Part shown: positions 35,801 to 48,728 of the stretch, piece after piece
Position numbering within the stretch: position 1 is the first letter of the stretch
Layout: each line of letters begins with the position of its first letter
DNA from: Lotus japonicus
Taxonomy: Eukaryota; Streptophyta; Magnoliopsida; Fabales; Fabaceae
Reading direction: 5' to 3'
Assembly: GCF_012489685.1 (NCBI RefSeq)
Contig: NC_080041.1
Span: forward strand, 109,151,760 to 109,215,759
Length of the DNA: 64,000 bases
The notes under the pieces: generated by a model
Database searches by the model: none
The model's input: the letters and a program-made list of their open reading frames with translations, nothing else
What the model was told of the DNA's origin: nothing
Program-made: the position numbers and the translations under genes

Positions 35801-38800
35801 TCTGGATCTAGTAGAATGACGACGAGCAGTGGAGGGTGTACAAGTGGAAGGAGATGAAGCACCTGCTCCTGCAGGAGTTGTTTCAGATTCAGAATTCTCA
35901 GCAGCTACAGTAGACTTTTGACCAGCATCACCACGCTGGACACGAGGCCAAAGAAATTCCTCGATGGCTGCTAAACTTGCTAATGGATCAATCAGTACAA
36001 CATTGGATGAATAATCCTTAAGAGACTTTTCACCCTGCGCTCTGCAGAGGCGCAACTTGAAAGGCTGAGATAATGCACTTAATCCAGAGGAGAGTCGTGC
36101 ACTACCATTAGATGACCGAGCTGAATGACTAAGCACAACAGGAAAACGTTCCAAGGAGGACAAAGCATTTTGTAGTTTCTGGACCAAGATAGTCATAGGA
36201 GCAACACCGCCATTGTCTGTGTCGGAAGGTAGTGCAACGGCAACAAATGACTTAAACCTCATAAGTGCTAGTTGGCGAAGCTTTGGCAGATTAGTTTCTG
36301 AGATTTGATCTTTAGAGAAGTAACCACAAGAAAAATAATTCAGCAAAGCTGCCACAACACCGCTACCAATAAATTCAAAAGTAGATACACCATCTCCTTT
36401 ACCAAGTTCCCTAAGCATTTCAGATATCAACTCCATCAAATACTCTTCCGTATTAGCAGAATTATCATCCAGACCAAAACCAGAAGCTTTAACTTTTCCC
36501 TTTGCCTTAGTTCTTTGGTCATCAAGACCAGTGTTCAACCTCATGCAAAGATTTTTCAAGTGCAAAAGATCATCACTAACACCCACTTCAGCAGTCCCAG
36601 AATCAGAACGAAAGTACTTCTCTTTAAAAGCTTTAGCAGTTGAGCTAACAGATGCACGAGTACTTGAATTAATTGTTGGAGTATCCACAGAACTTGGTGG
36701 CATACCAACATTTACTGTAGCTGGACTCTTCAAATCATCCAAGGGATTTGTATCAGGATTTGAGTTACCACTGCGAAGGCGATAGCGCCTGGAGCGAGAT
36801 GATGTTCCGGATACAGAACCATTATCCTTCTCTGCAGATGATGCCTGTGTAGTGATATTGGTTGACTTTCCAGCCAAAATAAGTTGGTCAACAGCATGGA
36901 CCACACCTTCTCGAACAAAAATCTTAGAGAAAGTTCCAGGAAGCTTTTCCATTAGAATTTCAGCAATTTGTAAGGCAGGAACCAAAACATGAGGATCTTT
37001 CCATGCCAACACACCAGCTAAGAAACTATATCATTAAAGTGACAATGCATAAGTTGTCTACTCATGATACAAAGTGATAGCAACACAATTAAAGTACTGG
37101 ATACCTTGATATATTAGTCACACTCAACAAAGACTGGATCATCTCAGCTGTGCTGAAATACATCAGTTTTCCTATGACAGAGAGACATTTGTGGCGAACA
37201 GGACCATTGACGCTGGAACCATGTATCTATTTCAGAAGCAAGCCAATACTATATAAATCAGTCACGGATGAGTATATATATATATATAAAGAGAGAGAGA
37301 GAGAGCCTTTTAACAATGAAGCAAATTTAAACATTTAACCTGCATTAAAACTGGGAGGAGATCCATCCCAAATTGCTGAAGTAGCTCAGGCTGATCATTT
37401 AATAACTTCTCACGAGCTGATATCTCGTGAACATTTCCATTTGTGTCTTCCTGCATCCCAGAACTGGTAGCAGGAGACTTTTTGACAACCGATACTTTCA
37501 CAAACAAGTTGGAGCTGACTGGAAGTGAAATGGTTCCTTGAGGCAGTGGAGGCAGAAGCTCATTTGCCAGGTTCACAATCTCAAATATCTATACATTAAA
37601 AAAGAGAATTGGAATAACTTCATCTCACAAAAAAAGCTGAAAAAATCTCAACGATTTGGACAATCAATTTGATTTCACGATCTGTTAAACAAACCATAGA
37701 GAGATAAAATTACATGTAATTGACCAAACACTATACCTGCTCTGCTGGCCTACTCAATGCAGGTGAAACAGAGGCATTAGAAGATACTCCAGAACCAGAT
37801 AGTATATCTTTAAGAATGCCACTAATTCCAAGGAGAAGCAGTGTTTTAGCTCCAAGAGGGGACCCACTTGCGCATGTGGAAAGAAGTCGGATTAAACCCT
37901 GCATAAGCCAATCATGTCAAAGGTACAGCGCACCACAGATAAACCATATGTTAGTGTACAGGCTGAAAGTGAATATGAACAGATGTTCTCTGAGATGGAG
38001 CAAATTATTGCTTCTGAGTTTGCCACATTGTGAAGTGCGTGAATGCACGTTTTTATCATCTCAAAGGATTTCCAAACATACCCAAAAAAAATTGTGATAG
38101 CAAAGACTACACTTACGGTATATGTTGGTGTGCTGAGAGAAGACTGTCCACCTCCAGAATTGCTGGTAGAAATGAGGGAGGCAGCTTGTGTTACCAGTCC
38201 ATGATTGCACAAGTCATCTAATTTGTCTGGAGATGATGCAAAAGCTTCAGCTATTCGAGTCAAACAAACAGAGGCATGCTCAAGGACCTATAAATATGGG
38301 AATTGAAAATTGTAAAGCTGCGAGTTAATAATTGACAACATCAGCTCAAGTGATCATGATTTCACCAATAAAACTTCCTTACCTTGGCATCATGGTACTG
38401 AAGGAGGTTTGTCAAAAGAGGAACAGCTTCCATCACAAAGTCAGCTGCATCAGAAGGGAGCTTTTTGCACATATTTGCTGCCGTAGACAATGCCACCCGC
38501 TGAAGCATATAATTATGTCAGTACAGACTTGCCGGATATGGGCAGTAAGCACAAAATGAATAATGACAGCTGAATGTTAAAACCATGCACTAGATGTAGG
38601 GATTTCATTGGTGAGTTACCTGAACTCCTGTTGAGAAGAAGTCCAAATAAGAAAGCACCGCCATCAGAGCACCTGCTCGAAGACAGGCCGTCGGGTGCTC
38701 CTGAGAAATCTTTTTCAGGGCTTGAAGAGACTGTTCATGTCAACAATCACTCATATCAGACCTAAGTAACAACAACCTCAGTTCAAGACCGATAGGTCAT

Positions 38801-39734
38801 GTATAAACTCACTTGAACAAACACATAGCCTTTGACAAATTAGGAACCTCGTAAGACATTAGTTTTAAAAATAACTCGCGACATTTATCCTACATTCCCA
38901 ATACATTAATTAATCATGTGGAGTAAAAGTGATTGACTGAGAAACAACCTGCTCAGCTAAGTCCATGTACTCTATGGTAAGCAATCTGGCGCAGAAGATT
39001 GGCACCGCACCATAGTGCACAACGGCAGCACACGACAAAGGGAGCACATCGCAGAGATGAGTCAGCGCCCTGGCAGCGAGAAGCATGATATCAGGGTTGC
39101 TCTCGTGATTAAGCAGTCCTACAAGCACGGGAGCGAAGGAATCAACGGAGAAGGTACTGAGGGATTCTTCAGTGGCAATGGAAAGCATGTCACAGAGCTG
39201 CGTGAGCGCCTCAACCTGGCGACCTTCTTCCCCATCTGCTCGCAAACCAGACAACATTTTCTTGAGCCTGCCGGTCAGGTGAGATGAGGATGCAGAACCA
39301 CCCGGAAGCAGATCATCCAAACCGGCACCGAGCTTACGAAGAAGGCCTTGAAGAGCACTGCTTGCAGAAGTCAAATTGTGATGCAGAATTCCAACTCCAG
39401 CCTCACTGTCGTTATCATCATCGTCGTCGTGGTCCATGTTTAACCCCAAGGCTCGGTCTCGGTCTGCATCCCTATCTCTAAGGCTGAGAGCATCATGTTC
39501 TTTCTCTTTTCCTTTATCGGAATTGTCCCGGTCAGGATTTCTGGCACGGCGAGGATCACGGCGTGAGGCAGAGGATTCGTTGGTGGGGTCCATGGGAGGA
39601 GAAGTCTTGGATGAGCGAGAACGAGAGCGAGTTTTAACAGCAGCAGTGGTGGAAGAAGAAGAAAGACGAGGTTGCTTGGTGGTTGAAGGGGCAGGTGAGG
39701 AAGCCTCCGCCCGCTTCCGGCTACGAGTTTCCAT
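29822..39734 (-). CDS. UPL3: E3 ubiquitin-protein ligase UPL3 (HECT type), 17 coding exons, complete
   Basis: It attaches ubiquitin to target proteins through a thioester on its HECT cysteine. In Arabidopsis, UPL3 (KAKTUS) limits trichome branching and endoreduplication. Coding exons in transcript order: 39734-38949, 38730-38620, 38499-38383, 38287-38117, 37898-37737, 37588-37340, 37226-37105, 37025-35597, 34223-34128, 33570-32020, 31921-31697, 31613-31509, 30856-30776, 30677-30609, 30513-30385, 30225-30103, 29887-29822. They sum to 1863 codons plus stop and stay in frame; Arabidopsis UPL3 is about 1890 aa. The start METRSRKR is the conserved plant start. The N-terminus is basic and Ser-rich, followed by ARM-like repeats ([20 protein letters not shown]). 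Exon 9 is very acidic ([12 protein letters not shown]). HECT spans about residues 1445-1863, with the catalytic Cys at about 1830 in [17 protein letters not shown] (codon 30139-30141). It ends GQGSFDLS. No break was seen, and UPL4 is a less likely alternative. Confidence 0.95.
34414..34572. mobile_element. MITE-like element in a UPL3 intron
   Basis: The left end AAGTGCATGTTTGGTCTC and right end AACCAAACATGCCCTAAA form an imperfect inverted repeat enclosing about 160 bp in the large intron between coding exons 8 and 9. The target duplication is not resolved and the family is unknown. Related degenerate repeat DNA (TGTTGGGTGAAGA twice, near 34575 and 34797) follows up to about 34860. Confidence 0.45.
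37273..37302. repeat. TA/GA microsatellite in a UPL3 intron
   Basis: A (TA)n run is followed directly by a (GA)n run. It lies in the intron between coding exons 6 and 7 of UPL3 and should be polymorphic. Confidence 0.9.
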
Positions 39735-40100
39735 ACAAGGAGTCAGCCTTTTTCTCGTCGATGATCCATGAATCTGAGTCTGTGATTTGAATTTCAGCCC
39801 CAATTGTTGTAATTGAAATGAGTGAAAACCCTAATTGGAATCCCAAATTGGTAGTAGTAACCCTTTGCCTTAGCTAATTAATTGAAGCAGGCATAATCAA
39901 TGTAAGACGTTGTAGTTCACTCCACAGCAGCACAGAGCGAGCGAGCGAGCGTTGCTTGCAAGAATGGGAATGGGAATGGGAATGGGAATGGAAAGTAAAC
40001 CCTAATAAGTAGTAATAATCAAAGGAACAAGAAGACACAACAGACAAGGAAGTGAATTACACCCTTCTCCTTTTATACGTAACTTTCTTTCTTTGCCATT
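39735..40100 (-). promoter_or_regulatory. UPL3 5' UTR and proximal upstream region
   Basis: This is the region directly upstream of the UPL3 start. It holds a GCGAGCGAGCGAGCG run (about 39937-39951) and a perfect tandem (GGGAAT)n of four to five units (39963-39990), both probably in transcribed leader. An in-frame upstream extension of the first exon to 39803 exists (MGLKFKSQ), but the conserved METRSRKR start makes it unlikely to be used. No clear TATA position could be assigned. Confidence 0.5.
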
Positions 40101-40544
40101 TTTTTATGTTTCCTTCCTCTGTGATCACTCGTCTCGTCGCTAAATTGAAACGCTGACTCAACTCGCTACCTCACCCCTCCACGTCGTTTTCACATGAAAC
40201 AAAATATTAATTAAATATATGTATATGTCACTCACACCGAATAAGACTTTTTGCAAGTTATAAGTAATTTATGCAGATTTTCCTCCAAGTAGATTTCTTA
40301 TTTTACTTTTTGTTAGGTCTCAGAATATCTCATATATTTATATTATTTCAAGGTCATGATACAATTCAAAATCATGAATAAAAAAAATATGATTTTTTAG
40401 AAAAAAAAAACAAGAAAAAAAAGAATAAACAATTGTTGCTTATTTAAGCAACATTGCTAAAATTTAAGCAACAAAAACAGTCATTTTATTATTATTTTTT
40501 TTATTTCTGATATGGGGGTGTGGTTAGTAAAAGGGAGGGTGAAA

Positions 40545-40700
40545 ATAGCAACCGTCGTTAGTAATTGGACGGCTAACTAACGGAAGGGCCTAAATCGCAC
40601 ATATTAATAGAAGAGGGAGGGAATTCGCTCATTTTAAAGATGAGGGAGGTAAATCGCACAAAGGTGAAAGATCAGGGAGCAAAAGTGCAATTAAGCCAAT
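40545..40700. repeat. Solo terminus of a Mutator-like element (same family as 50957-52370)
   Basis: The sequence runs from GTGAAAATAGCAACCGTCGT through CTAACGGAAGGGCC and GAGGGAGGGAATTCGCTCAT to AAAAGTGCAATTAAGCC. It is similar along its length to the right TIR of the LDH-carrying element near 52200-52370. No matching inverted partner was found nearby, so it is a remnant. Confidence 0.65.
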
Positions 40701-40708
40701 AATAATAT

Positions 40709-43237
40709 CTATATATATATATGTAAAGCTCACTTGAGCTATAAGGATTAAATGCATATAAATAATGAAATGAAACAAATTAAATTTCTATTCAACTTTT
40801 AATATAATGTAACTTTTAAAACTTTTTGTTTTTTGACTTTACACATGCCAATATAACTTTTTTGAAAAATACATGTAGCCTCTATAATTGAAAAAAAAAA
40901 CATAATAATTACATGCCAATTTTTTTGTTTTTTGACATTACACATGACAATTTGCATCATATGACTTTGAGAGAAATCTTAACCGCATGATATAATATGA
41001 TGAATGATAATTTTATAAAGTTGTAAATGGTAACACCACTCATTGTTACTGAAAGTGCAAATTCCCTTCAACTAATCAAAAATATGTCATCTTTCTCATC
41101 ATTCATTTTTCCAAATTCACTTAATATTATAGGTTACTAATATGGATCAGTCTGATTTATTATGAGTGCATTACTCATTCATCTTTTCTTCAAAATTAGT
41201 GAGACCTTCCATATTTTTCAATGTTTAATCTTCAAATATAAATACACCTCATCTATTTGTGTTTTATGCAACTCTCATTCAACCCCAATAAATCATGAAA
41301 TATAGGTGCTACCTGTATTCCTTTTGTCATTTGTTTTCATGTCATGCGTCCAAACTTGCTATGGTAAGTTACTATTTGGGGTTTTAATTGGTCGTTGGGT
41401 TTTTAATTGGCCAAAACTGCTAACATAACCTTTGAATTGAATTATTTAATAATTTTTTATTTATTAAATAGATGAAATATAAAGATTGAAAACTGAAAGA
41501 AATCAACTAGAGACTATTTAGCTACCTATACTAAATAATAAAATTATAAACTAAAGTTTGAATTTTTGTTTTATATTACTCATTTATTATTTCTTTATTT
41601 CGGAGAAAAATCATCAACTACAAAAAAACTACATTAAATCATATGGCGGTACAATATATTAAATAGTAAAAAAATAGAAAATATATTAAATAAAAAAAAC
41701 TCCCCTTCGTATTAATTGTATTAACTAATAATTATAAATTTCAGTTACTTATAGAAAATAGTTTATTCAATATTAATTAAAAAATGTTAGAATATTTATT
41801 ATCAATCATAAATTGGAGGGGAGAAAATTAAAATAAAGCTAAGTAATATTTTGATATACAAAAATATTGAGAGTTAAAATTAATTATAATAAAATAATAT
41901 TTATTAAAAACTAATTAAGAAAAAGTAGTATTTAAATAAAAAGTGGCGCTCTATAAATATTTACCATTAACTATTATATGTGTATATTCGTTGAAAAAAT
42001 TCTTTAAATATAATTTTTGATATATTATATATTAATAGAAATGACTTGAGAAAGAATAACAGAGTAAAATAAATATGACCAAAGTTCAATAAAAATAAAT
42101 TTAATAAATAATTCTTTAAACTAATAAAATAATTTCTTATTATAATTTTTAAAGTTAAAATTACTTTATTGTGGATATACGGTGTAAAAAAAATGTCATT
42201 ATAACTTATTTAGGACATTAAAAATTTATTACTTGATTTAATATATTTCAAATTCACATAATGATTTTTTATATTTTTAAATGAATAAAATATTAAACTA
42301 CTTCAGTGCTAATTATTTAATATCAATGATTATGGAGAAATGCATGCATGTTTAATAACAAAGTTTTGGTTGTTGAACATATATGAGACTATTGCTTGGT
42401 TCGTGTGTTTTGGTGGGTCAAGGGGAAGTGGAATGACTGTCCATATGATTTGGAATAGTTTGCTAGAGGCTTTGAGCGTATTGAATGACCACTGAAACAA
42501 AAGATGCCACGAACAGTGTATTGTGAGCCACCGCCAGCAATTGCTTTGAAGTTTAATGTGGATGGGGCGTCGAAAAGGAATCCAGTGGTTAGTGGTATTG
42601 ACAGAGTTTTGAGGGATTAAGGAGGAGAGGTGTTAGGTTACTTTGCAAAAGGAACTAAAATGTTGTGGCATGTGGGCTTTTGACGAAGGTTCAAGTAGTG
42701 TTACATGCTTTGTTATTTTTTCCAACAATTTAAATTTTCAAATGTGGTGGTTAAAAGTGATTCCTCCTTAGTGGTCGGGTGAGTGTCTAAGGGAGATAGA
42801 AGGTCATTGAAATTGAAACATGTATTTAATCATATAGATCATATGATATCTATAATTCAATGTGTTGGTGTAGTGTATGTATTGCGTGAGGGAAACACTG
42901 GAACAAACTTTTTGGCAAATCAAGGGTGTGGTAGGGAACAACATATATGAGTCTATTGTGATCTAATGTAATTATCTAAATGAGAAGGTTGTTCTCATTT
43001 TGTTGTGTTTCAATAAATTTTTCTTAAAAAAATATCAATTATTAAATTTGAGTAATATTAATTATTTAGATTTAGAGAACTCTAATTCTATTGAATGAAA
43101 TGTCTCACCTCCATTATTATTTAATTTATTATATCTTATAATAAACATATTTTAATATTTATTAAAACTATAATAATCATATATAATTTTAAAAATATTA
43201 TAAATAAACCCGTGCAACGCACGGGTATTATTTCTAG
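40709..43237 (+). mobile_element. Probable non-autonomous Helitron
   Basis: The 3' end has the classic Helitron layout. A perfect 8-bp stem, ACCCGTGC (43208-43215), with loop AAC and GCACGGGT (43219-43226), is followed after 7 bases by CTAG (43234-43237) and a host T. The 5' end is less certain. TCTATATATATATATGTAAAG at 40709, next to an A/T-rich junction, is the best candidate because Helitrons begin with TC. The interior is AT-rich and has no Rep/helicase coding. It contains a dead LINE RNase H fragment at 42340-43030. Confidence 0.6.
42340..43030 (+). pseudogene. LINE RNase H remnant inside the probable Helitron
   Basis: The block near 42525-42650 reads PPPAIALKFNVDGASKRNPV and then DRVLRD-stop-GGEVLGYFAKGTK, the start of an L1-type RNase H. 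VYVLREGNTGTNFLANQGC follows near 42875-42935, the C-terminal RNase H motif with the last acidic position lost (usually D or E). Several stops interrupt it. It ends in an A-rich tail (AATAAATTTTTCTTAAAAAA). Confidence 0.7.
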
Positions 43238-43238
43238 T

Positions 43239-43989
43239 CATTCATGTAAACTTTACCCAACTATTTAAGTATTTTAAAGTTAATTGATTGTTTGACTTAA
43301 TGTCAAAGTTTTTATTACAATCAATCTAGACTTCAACTTTAGCATAGGGTAGGTGAGCATATGCATGAATATTCATGTTTCAAGCCCAAACGAACTTTTG
43401 CATGAGATCAATTATCTAGTGCTTTTTAAGAATATATAGTAAGATGTAAAATATTTTTTAAAAGCATACCAAATATTTTAAAACTTTATGATTATACACG
43501 TTACTAGATTAATTACTTTATCTATTTTTTTATAATGAAATAGTGTGTTTGTGTTTTGTTTTTAGTGTGATAATAGCCCTTATTAATCTTGTTTAGATAT
43601 GTGATTTTGTCAATGTTAATAACTTTTATGAAAAACTAAAAAATTTAAAATTTCTAAAATTGTCTTTCGATATATGTGTGTATTGTCTAAAAACTAATAT
43701 GTATATATGTGGAAAAAATAGCGTGAGGAAATTCAAAGTCATTATTAGAAGATGGTAATGGAGTAAAATAAGAATAATGTGTTATCCTTAATTGTTTCGA
43801 TTTGTTTAGTAGAATTAGTCATTTTATGATTGTAAAAAATGTTTTGCATTACACGTTTGGTTTGAACAGAGGAATGGTGATCCGAGGAGAGCTCCAGGAC
43901 ATTGGAAGTAACGTATTCCTCAAATATTTTTGCTTTCACTAATCAATTGCTATCATAATAGAGATCGTGATCAGATTTGAGAATTGAGG
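43239..43989 (+). promoter_or_regulatory. SYT2 upstream region
   Basis: This is AT-rich DNA between the Helitron end and the SYT2 start codon. The stretch directly before the ATG (about 43850-43989) is less AT-rich and has no in-frame ATG close to the start, which suits a 5' leader. No motif could be assigned with confidence. Confidence 0.4.
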
Positions 43990-46900
43990 ATGGGTTTCTT
44001 CAGTACTATATTCGGTTTTTTTGGCTTTGGAATTGGGACTTCAATTGGTCTTGTTGTTGGTTATTTTCTCTTCATTCACTTTCAACCCACTGATGTTAAG
44101 GTACATTATTATAAATATGTATGTATACTTGAAAAGCCAAACAATCAGAAAAGGAATTTGAATGTGATAAAACAACAATATTTGATGAAATAATATTGAC
44201 ATTTTTGTGTGCAATTGTTTAAGTATTGATGAATTGATGGCTTGGACAGGATCCCAAAATCCACCCATTGGTGGACGAAGACCCTGCAACTCTGCAACGA
44301 ATGATTCCTGAGATCCCACTTTGGATAAAAAATCCTGACTTTGATCGAGTAAGCTACTATATTTGTCTCTTTACTAAGCATGGCTCTTGTTTTGTTTTGT
44401 TTCCTTTCCTTTTGTTTTGACAACTGCATGGTTACTTGTTTATGCTTTTCTCTAGGTTGATTGGCTTAACAAGCTTATTGAATATATGTGGCCTTACCTT
44501 GATAAGGTATTATTAAAATTTTATATGTCTCAACCTTTTTTCTGTTAGCATGTAGGAGCAACATTTTTTGCTTTATTGAATATATGTGGCCTTACCTTGA
44601 TAAGAGCATGCACTGTATGTTTTATTTATTCAGGCAATATGCAAGACTGCAGAAAACATTGCAAAACCCATAATTGCCGAGCAGGTTCCAAAATATAAAA
44701 TTGATTCTGTTGAGTTCGAAAAGCTCACATTGGGGTCTCTGCCACCAACTTTTCAAGGTTAGTTGATCTCTGCATGATGCATTCTTGAATAACAACTTTA
44801 AATTGTATACGCAAATAATGATGAGACCACCAATGTGTTATGAAGTGTGTTGATATCTAATTTTCACCAGTTTCTATGGTTTGGAAGGAGATACTTATCA
44901 AAATTTATGAGTTGATGTTGGTTCTGAAGATAAGTTGTTGTTTTGGGGAAAGTAAAGAAATAGCTTCTTATCAAACCTTTATATCTATGGATTATTTTGC
45001 ACTTAATTTTTCTAACTGCGGCTCTCTTTTTCATAATGTCCTTCCTTCATCTCTGCTAAAAGATGAAAGTTTTTTATGTGTATGATTGATTTGTTTCTTG
45101 ATAACTTATTCTTTATTTTATATGAATCTTCTTGATATAATTTGTTGAGTGTATATTTTCTTCCCAATAGGAATGAAAGTGTATATGACTGATGAGAAAG
45201 AGTTAATTATGGAGCCTTCTATAAGATGGGCCGGAAATCCTAATGTTATTATTGCAGCTAAGGCATTTGGTTTGAAAGCAACCATTCAGGTAATTTGCTA
45301 TTTGTGTGTGTGAGTGTGTGTGTGAGAGAGAGAGAGAGAGACATGGAGGAGCAAGATGGGTTGAAGGATAGATGTTTCTTCATACTAAGAGTTTCATGTC
45401 TTTTCAGGTGGTGGATTTGCAAGTTTTTCTTGCACCTCGTATTACTTTGAAGCCTTTGGTTCCAGCTTTTCCATGCTTTGCCAACATCTATGTTTCTCTC
45501 ATGGAAAAGGTTTGTCATGCTAGGAAATTAGGATTATAACTTTCCCTACCTATTGACAACTTGAATACATGTAAAGCATTTACATACACAAGACACTAGC
45601 AGTCGAGCATTTTGCAGCTCTGTGATGGCTGAGGCCCCCCGTATCCGTGTCTAAGTTCAAATTCAAACACCACAAGTAGTAGCTGCTAGTTGGTGCTAAT
45701 GTTAAAAGTAGCTTGCATAGTCGATGACAAGAATAATACATTTTTTTCTTTCATTTTGACATAGCGATATAAAAGTATATTGCAAGATCATCGAGATCTT
45801 CCTATTGAAAATGGCTAATTTCTTGACATACCTTTGGAATTTTTATTGCTTTCATTTTTGAATCGTCATTTTGCCCCTATTTTAACTGAAGGATTATTGA
45901 AATGATGATCAATGATTAAACTTTGAGTTATTGTCATCAACAGGACCTCGTTCAAATAACTTCTATTTTTCTACTCATTTGGTTGTCTGAGTACTCAATT
46001 TTTGTTTTGGAGATTGCAAATCTTTTGGGGGCTGGTACTAATGATTTGTTGTTGCTAGCATATCTTCGATGATGTCAATGATAATGTTAATTGAAGTTAT
46101 CATTACCATTTTATGGTAAACTTTTAGGATGCTAAACTTCCAACTGTTTTTCGCTCTTTTACAGATTATTTACCTATTATTATTCTTAATATTGTTTTTC
46201 AATTTGGATGTGGAGGAAATTTTTTATTTCCAAGGTTTACATGGTACAGACTGTGTTTTTTGCTTTTATTAATGGTGTTTTATCTTCTCTGACTATTTCA
46301 CTTTGGCGTCTTCTATCATCCAGCCACATGTTGACTTTGGGCTAAAGCTTATAGGGGCTGATCTTATGTCTATTCCTGGTCTCTATAGGTTTGTTCAGGT
46401 ACATGCCTATGTCTTATTGTATTGGTTTCTCCCTTCTTTTTCCTATTTGGGTTGTGGAAGTGTAAAGTTGCTCATATTCATCTTGTACACTCAAGCTCAT
46501 TGTATAATTGATAACCTAATGTGATAGTAATGAACTAATCTTTGTACATTTGTATCATATTTCTTAGTGTTGATCATTGATTTGTGTACATATATGTTAA
46601 AAAACCTACACTTGTAAAGGATGAGAGCATTATCATGGAAGGATTCCAGGTTATGTTTTCCAGAAACAGATAGAACTCGATAGCTAAAGAAATAATATCA
46701 AAGAGTGTTGTTTTCAGGAGCTTATCAAAGATCAGGTTGCAAATATGTATCTATGGCCCAAAACACTGGAAGTTCAAGTTTTAGATCCAACAAAGTACGC
46801 ATCTCCATTTTCCAAAATGTTTTAATTACATGTTTGAAACTATTTTAACTCTTTTCTATTTTTTCTTATAAACATTGGTGATCTTAGAGCCTTGAGGAAG

Positions 46901-48432
46901 CCTGTTGGAATTTTAAATGCAAAGGTTCTAAAAGCAATGAAGTTAAAGAAGAAAGATCTTCTCGGCGCATCTGACCCTTATGTGAAGCTAAAGCTCTCAG
47001 GAGATAACCTGCCATCAAAAAAGACTACTGTGAAGCACAAGAACTTGAACCCTGAGTGGAATGAGGAATTTAGTTTAACTGTTAAAGATCCTGAGTCCCA
47101 GACTTTAGAGTTTAACGTTTATGACTGGGAGCAGGTAAATGTCTTCTCCTGAAAGTGTTTGCTTCTAGTTTTGAGTTAAGCATATGAACTGAGAACATGT
47201 TTGAATCAACTCATCTTTCATTAAAATCAATTCTAAAACTCAAAAGTAACTCATAAAAGCTTCTCGCCATAATTGATTCTGGCTTCAAAATCAATTGCGC
47301 GCAGACAAGTTTCTGAACATGGGCTGAATGTTGTTTTTGTATCTTTTATTAGGTTGGGAAGCATGACAAGATGGGAATGAACGTGATTCCTTTGAAAGAA
47401 CTTCCTCCTGAAGAGCCTAAAGTTTTTACTCTTGACCTCCTAAAAAACATGGATCCCAATGATGCCCAAAATGACAAGTCTCGTGGGCAGATTGTTATAG
47501 AATTAACATATAAACCCTTCAAGGAGGAAGACTTAGCCAAGGGTTTTGATGAGACACAGTTACAAAATGCTCCTGAAGGTACTCCTGCGGGTGGAGGTCT
47601 GCTTGTAGTGATAGTCCATGAAGCTCAGGACATTGAAGGAAAGTATCACACCAATCCACATGTACGTCTTATTTTCAAAGGGGAAGAGAGAAAGACAAAG
47701 GTACTTGATCTAAAAACGTGTAATTACTTATACATTTTCTTTCTTCAGGAAATAATGAAAATCACCCCTACTGCAGGATGTGGAATTGTTATTTTTCATG
47801 ATAAATGAGAAAAGTAGATGTTTGTTAATATTCTATTCGAAACCGGTTTTTACCATATGATATGATGTTGAATTACTGATGATATGTCTCTACTATTACA
47901 GAGCATGAAAAAGAACAGAGATCCAAGGTGGGAAGAGGAGTTCCAATTCATGGCAGAGGAGCCTCCTGCTAATGAAAAATTACATGTGGAGGTTGTCAGC
48001 ACTTCATCGCGAAACCTGCTACGTCAGAAGGTACATGATTTATAACTTCTTCATCCTTAAACCTGTAAGTAGTTTTGTTGTTTCTTCTACAAGAGCTAGA
48101 GTAAGGAGCCTCATATTGTTTGAAGGAATTAATAATACTTGTGGAATTAATTTGCACTTAGATTTTAGTGACTGGAGATTCAAATATAGAAATGTACGAT
48201 GCAGTATACCAAAGACAATGTATGCCAATATAGCTGTATTATTTACCTTTTATGTTACTTTTATATGATTGAGTTTTATTGTTTTGTTCTCCTTTGGCAC
48301 TAGGAATCACTCGGTTATGTGGACATCAGTCTTGCGGATGTTGTTGCTAACAAGAGAATCAATGAGAAGCACCATCTTATAGACTCCAAGAATGGTCGCA
48401 TCCAGATAGAGCTACTTTGGAGAGCTTCATAA
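43990..48432 (+). CDS. SYT2: Plant synaptotagmin, SYT2 type, 12 coding exons, complete
   Basis: This is an extended-synaptotagmin-like protein of ER-plasma membrane contact sites and secretory membranes: N-terminal membrane anchor, lipid-transferring SMP domain, two C2 domains. Exons: 43990-44100, 44250-44348, 44456-44506, 44634-44757, 45171-45289, 45408-45509, 46324-46398, 46718-46794, 46888-47134, 47353-47700, 47902-48030, 48304-48432. They give 536 aa in frame; Arabidopsis SYT1-3 are about 540. Residues 5-27 form the membrane segment (FGIGTSIGLVVGYFLFI). SMP is about 65-250 (IPEIPLWIKNPDFDRVDW, CFANIYVSLMEKPHVDFGLK). C2A begins at about 254, with both loop-1 Asp residues in KKKDLLGASDPYV. 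C2B begins at about 417; its loop reads EGKYHTNPHV, with Asn where the second Asp would be. The QPTDVKDP and VGKHDKMGMNVI motifs favour SYT2 over SYT1 or SYT3. Confidence 0.93.
45305..45342. repeat. GT/GA microsatellite in an SYT2 intron
   Basis: A (GT)n-like run followed by (GA)n lies in the intron directly after coding exon 5. Confidence 0.85.
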
Positions 48433-48728
48433 ACTAGTAGATAAATTCTACATGAGTTCACACTTTTCCAAATTCCTATTCCTCATTTAAAATTAAATCT
48501 AGCATGCAATGTAGGAAAGGGTGAGAATGACATTTCTTGACTTGTTGTCGATTTAGATTGGTTTATTTCTTAATTCATGTATATACACATCTGTGAAAAT
48601 AAAATTGTTGGTTTGGAAGCAAAATCACATGCATGATTTGGTCTGGACATAAATCATATGATTAAAAACATTCTAATAATGATATTGTCATGTTTGCCAC
48701 TTGAAAACACACTATGGTAAAAAAAAAA

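Noticed and set aside
39735..39803. Longer UPL3 N-terminus starting MGLKFKSQ
   Set aside because: The frame is open, but plant UPL3 proteins begin METRSRKR, which is present at 39734. The extension looks like leader sequence.
43984..43989. Upstream start for the synaptotagmin (TTG AGG before ATG)
   Set aside because: This would require a non-ATG start. The conserved MGFFSTI start is at 43990.
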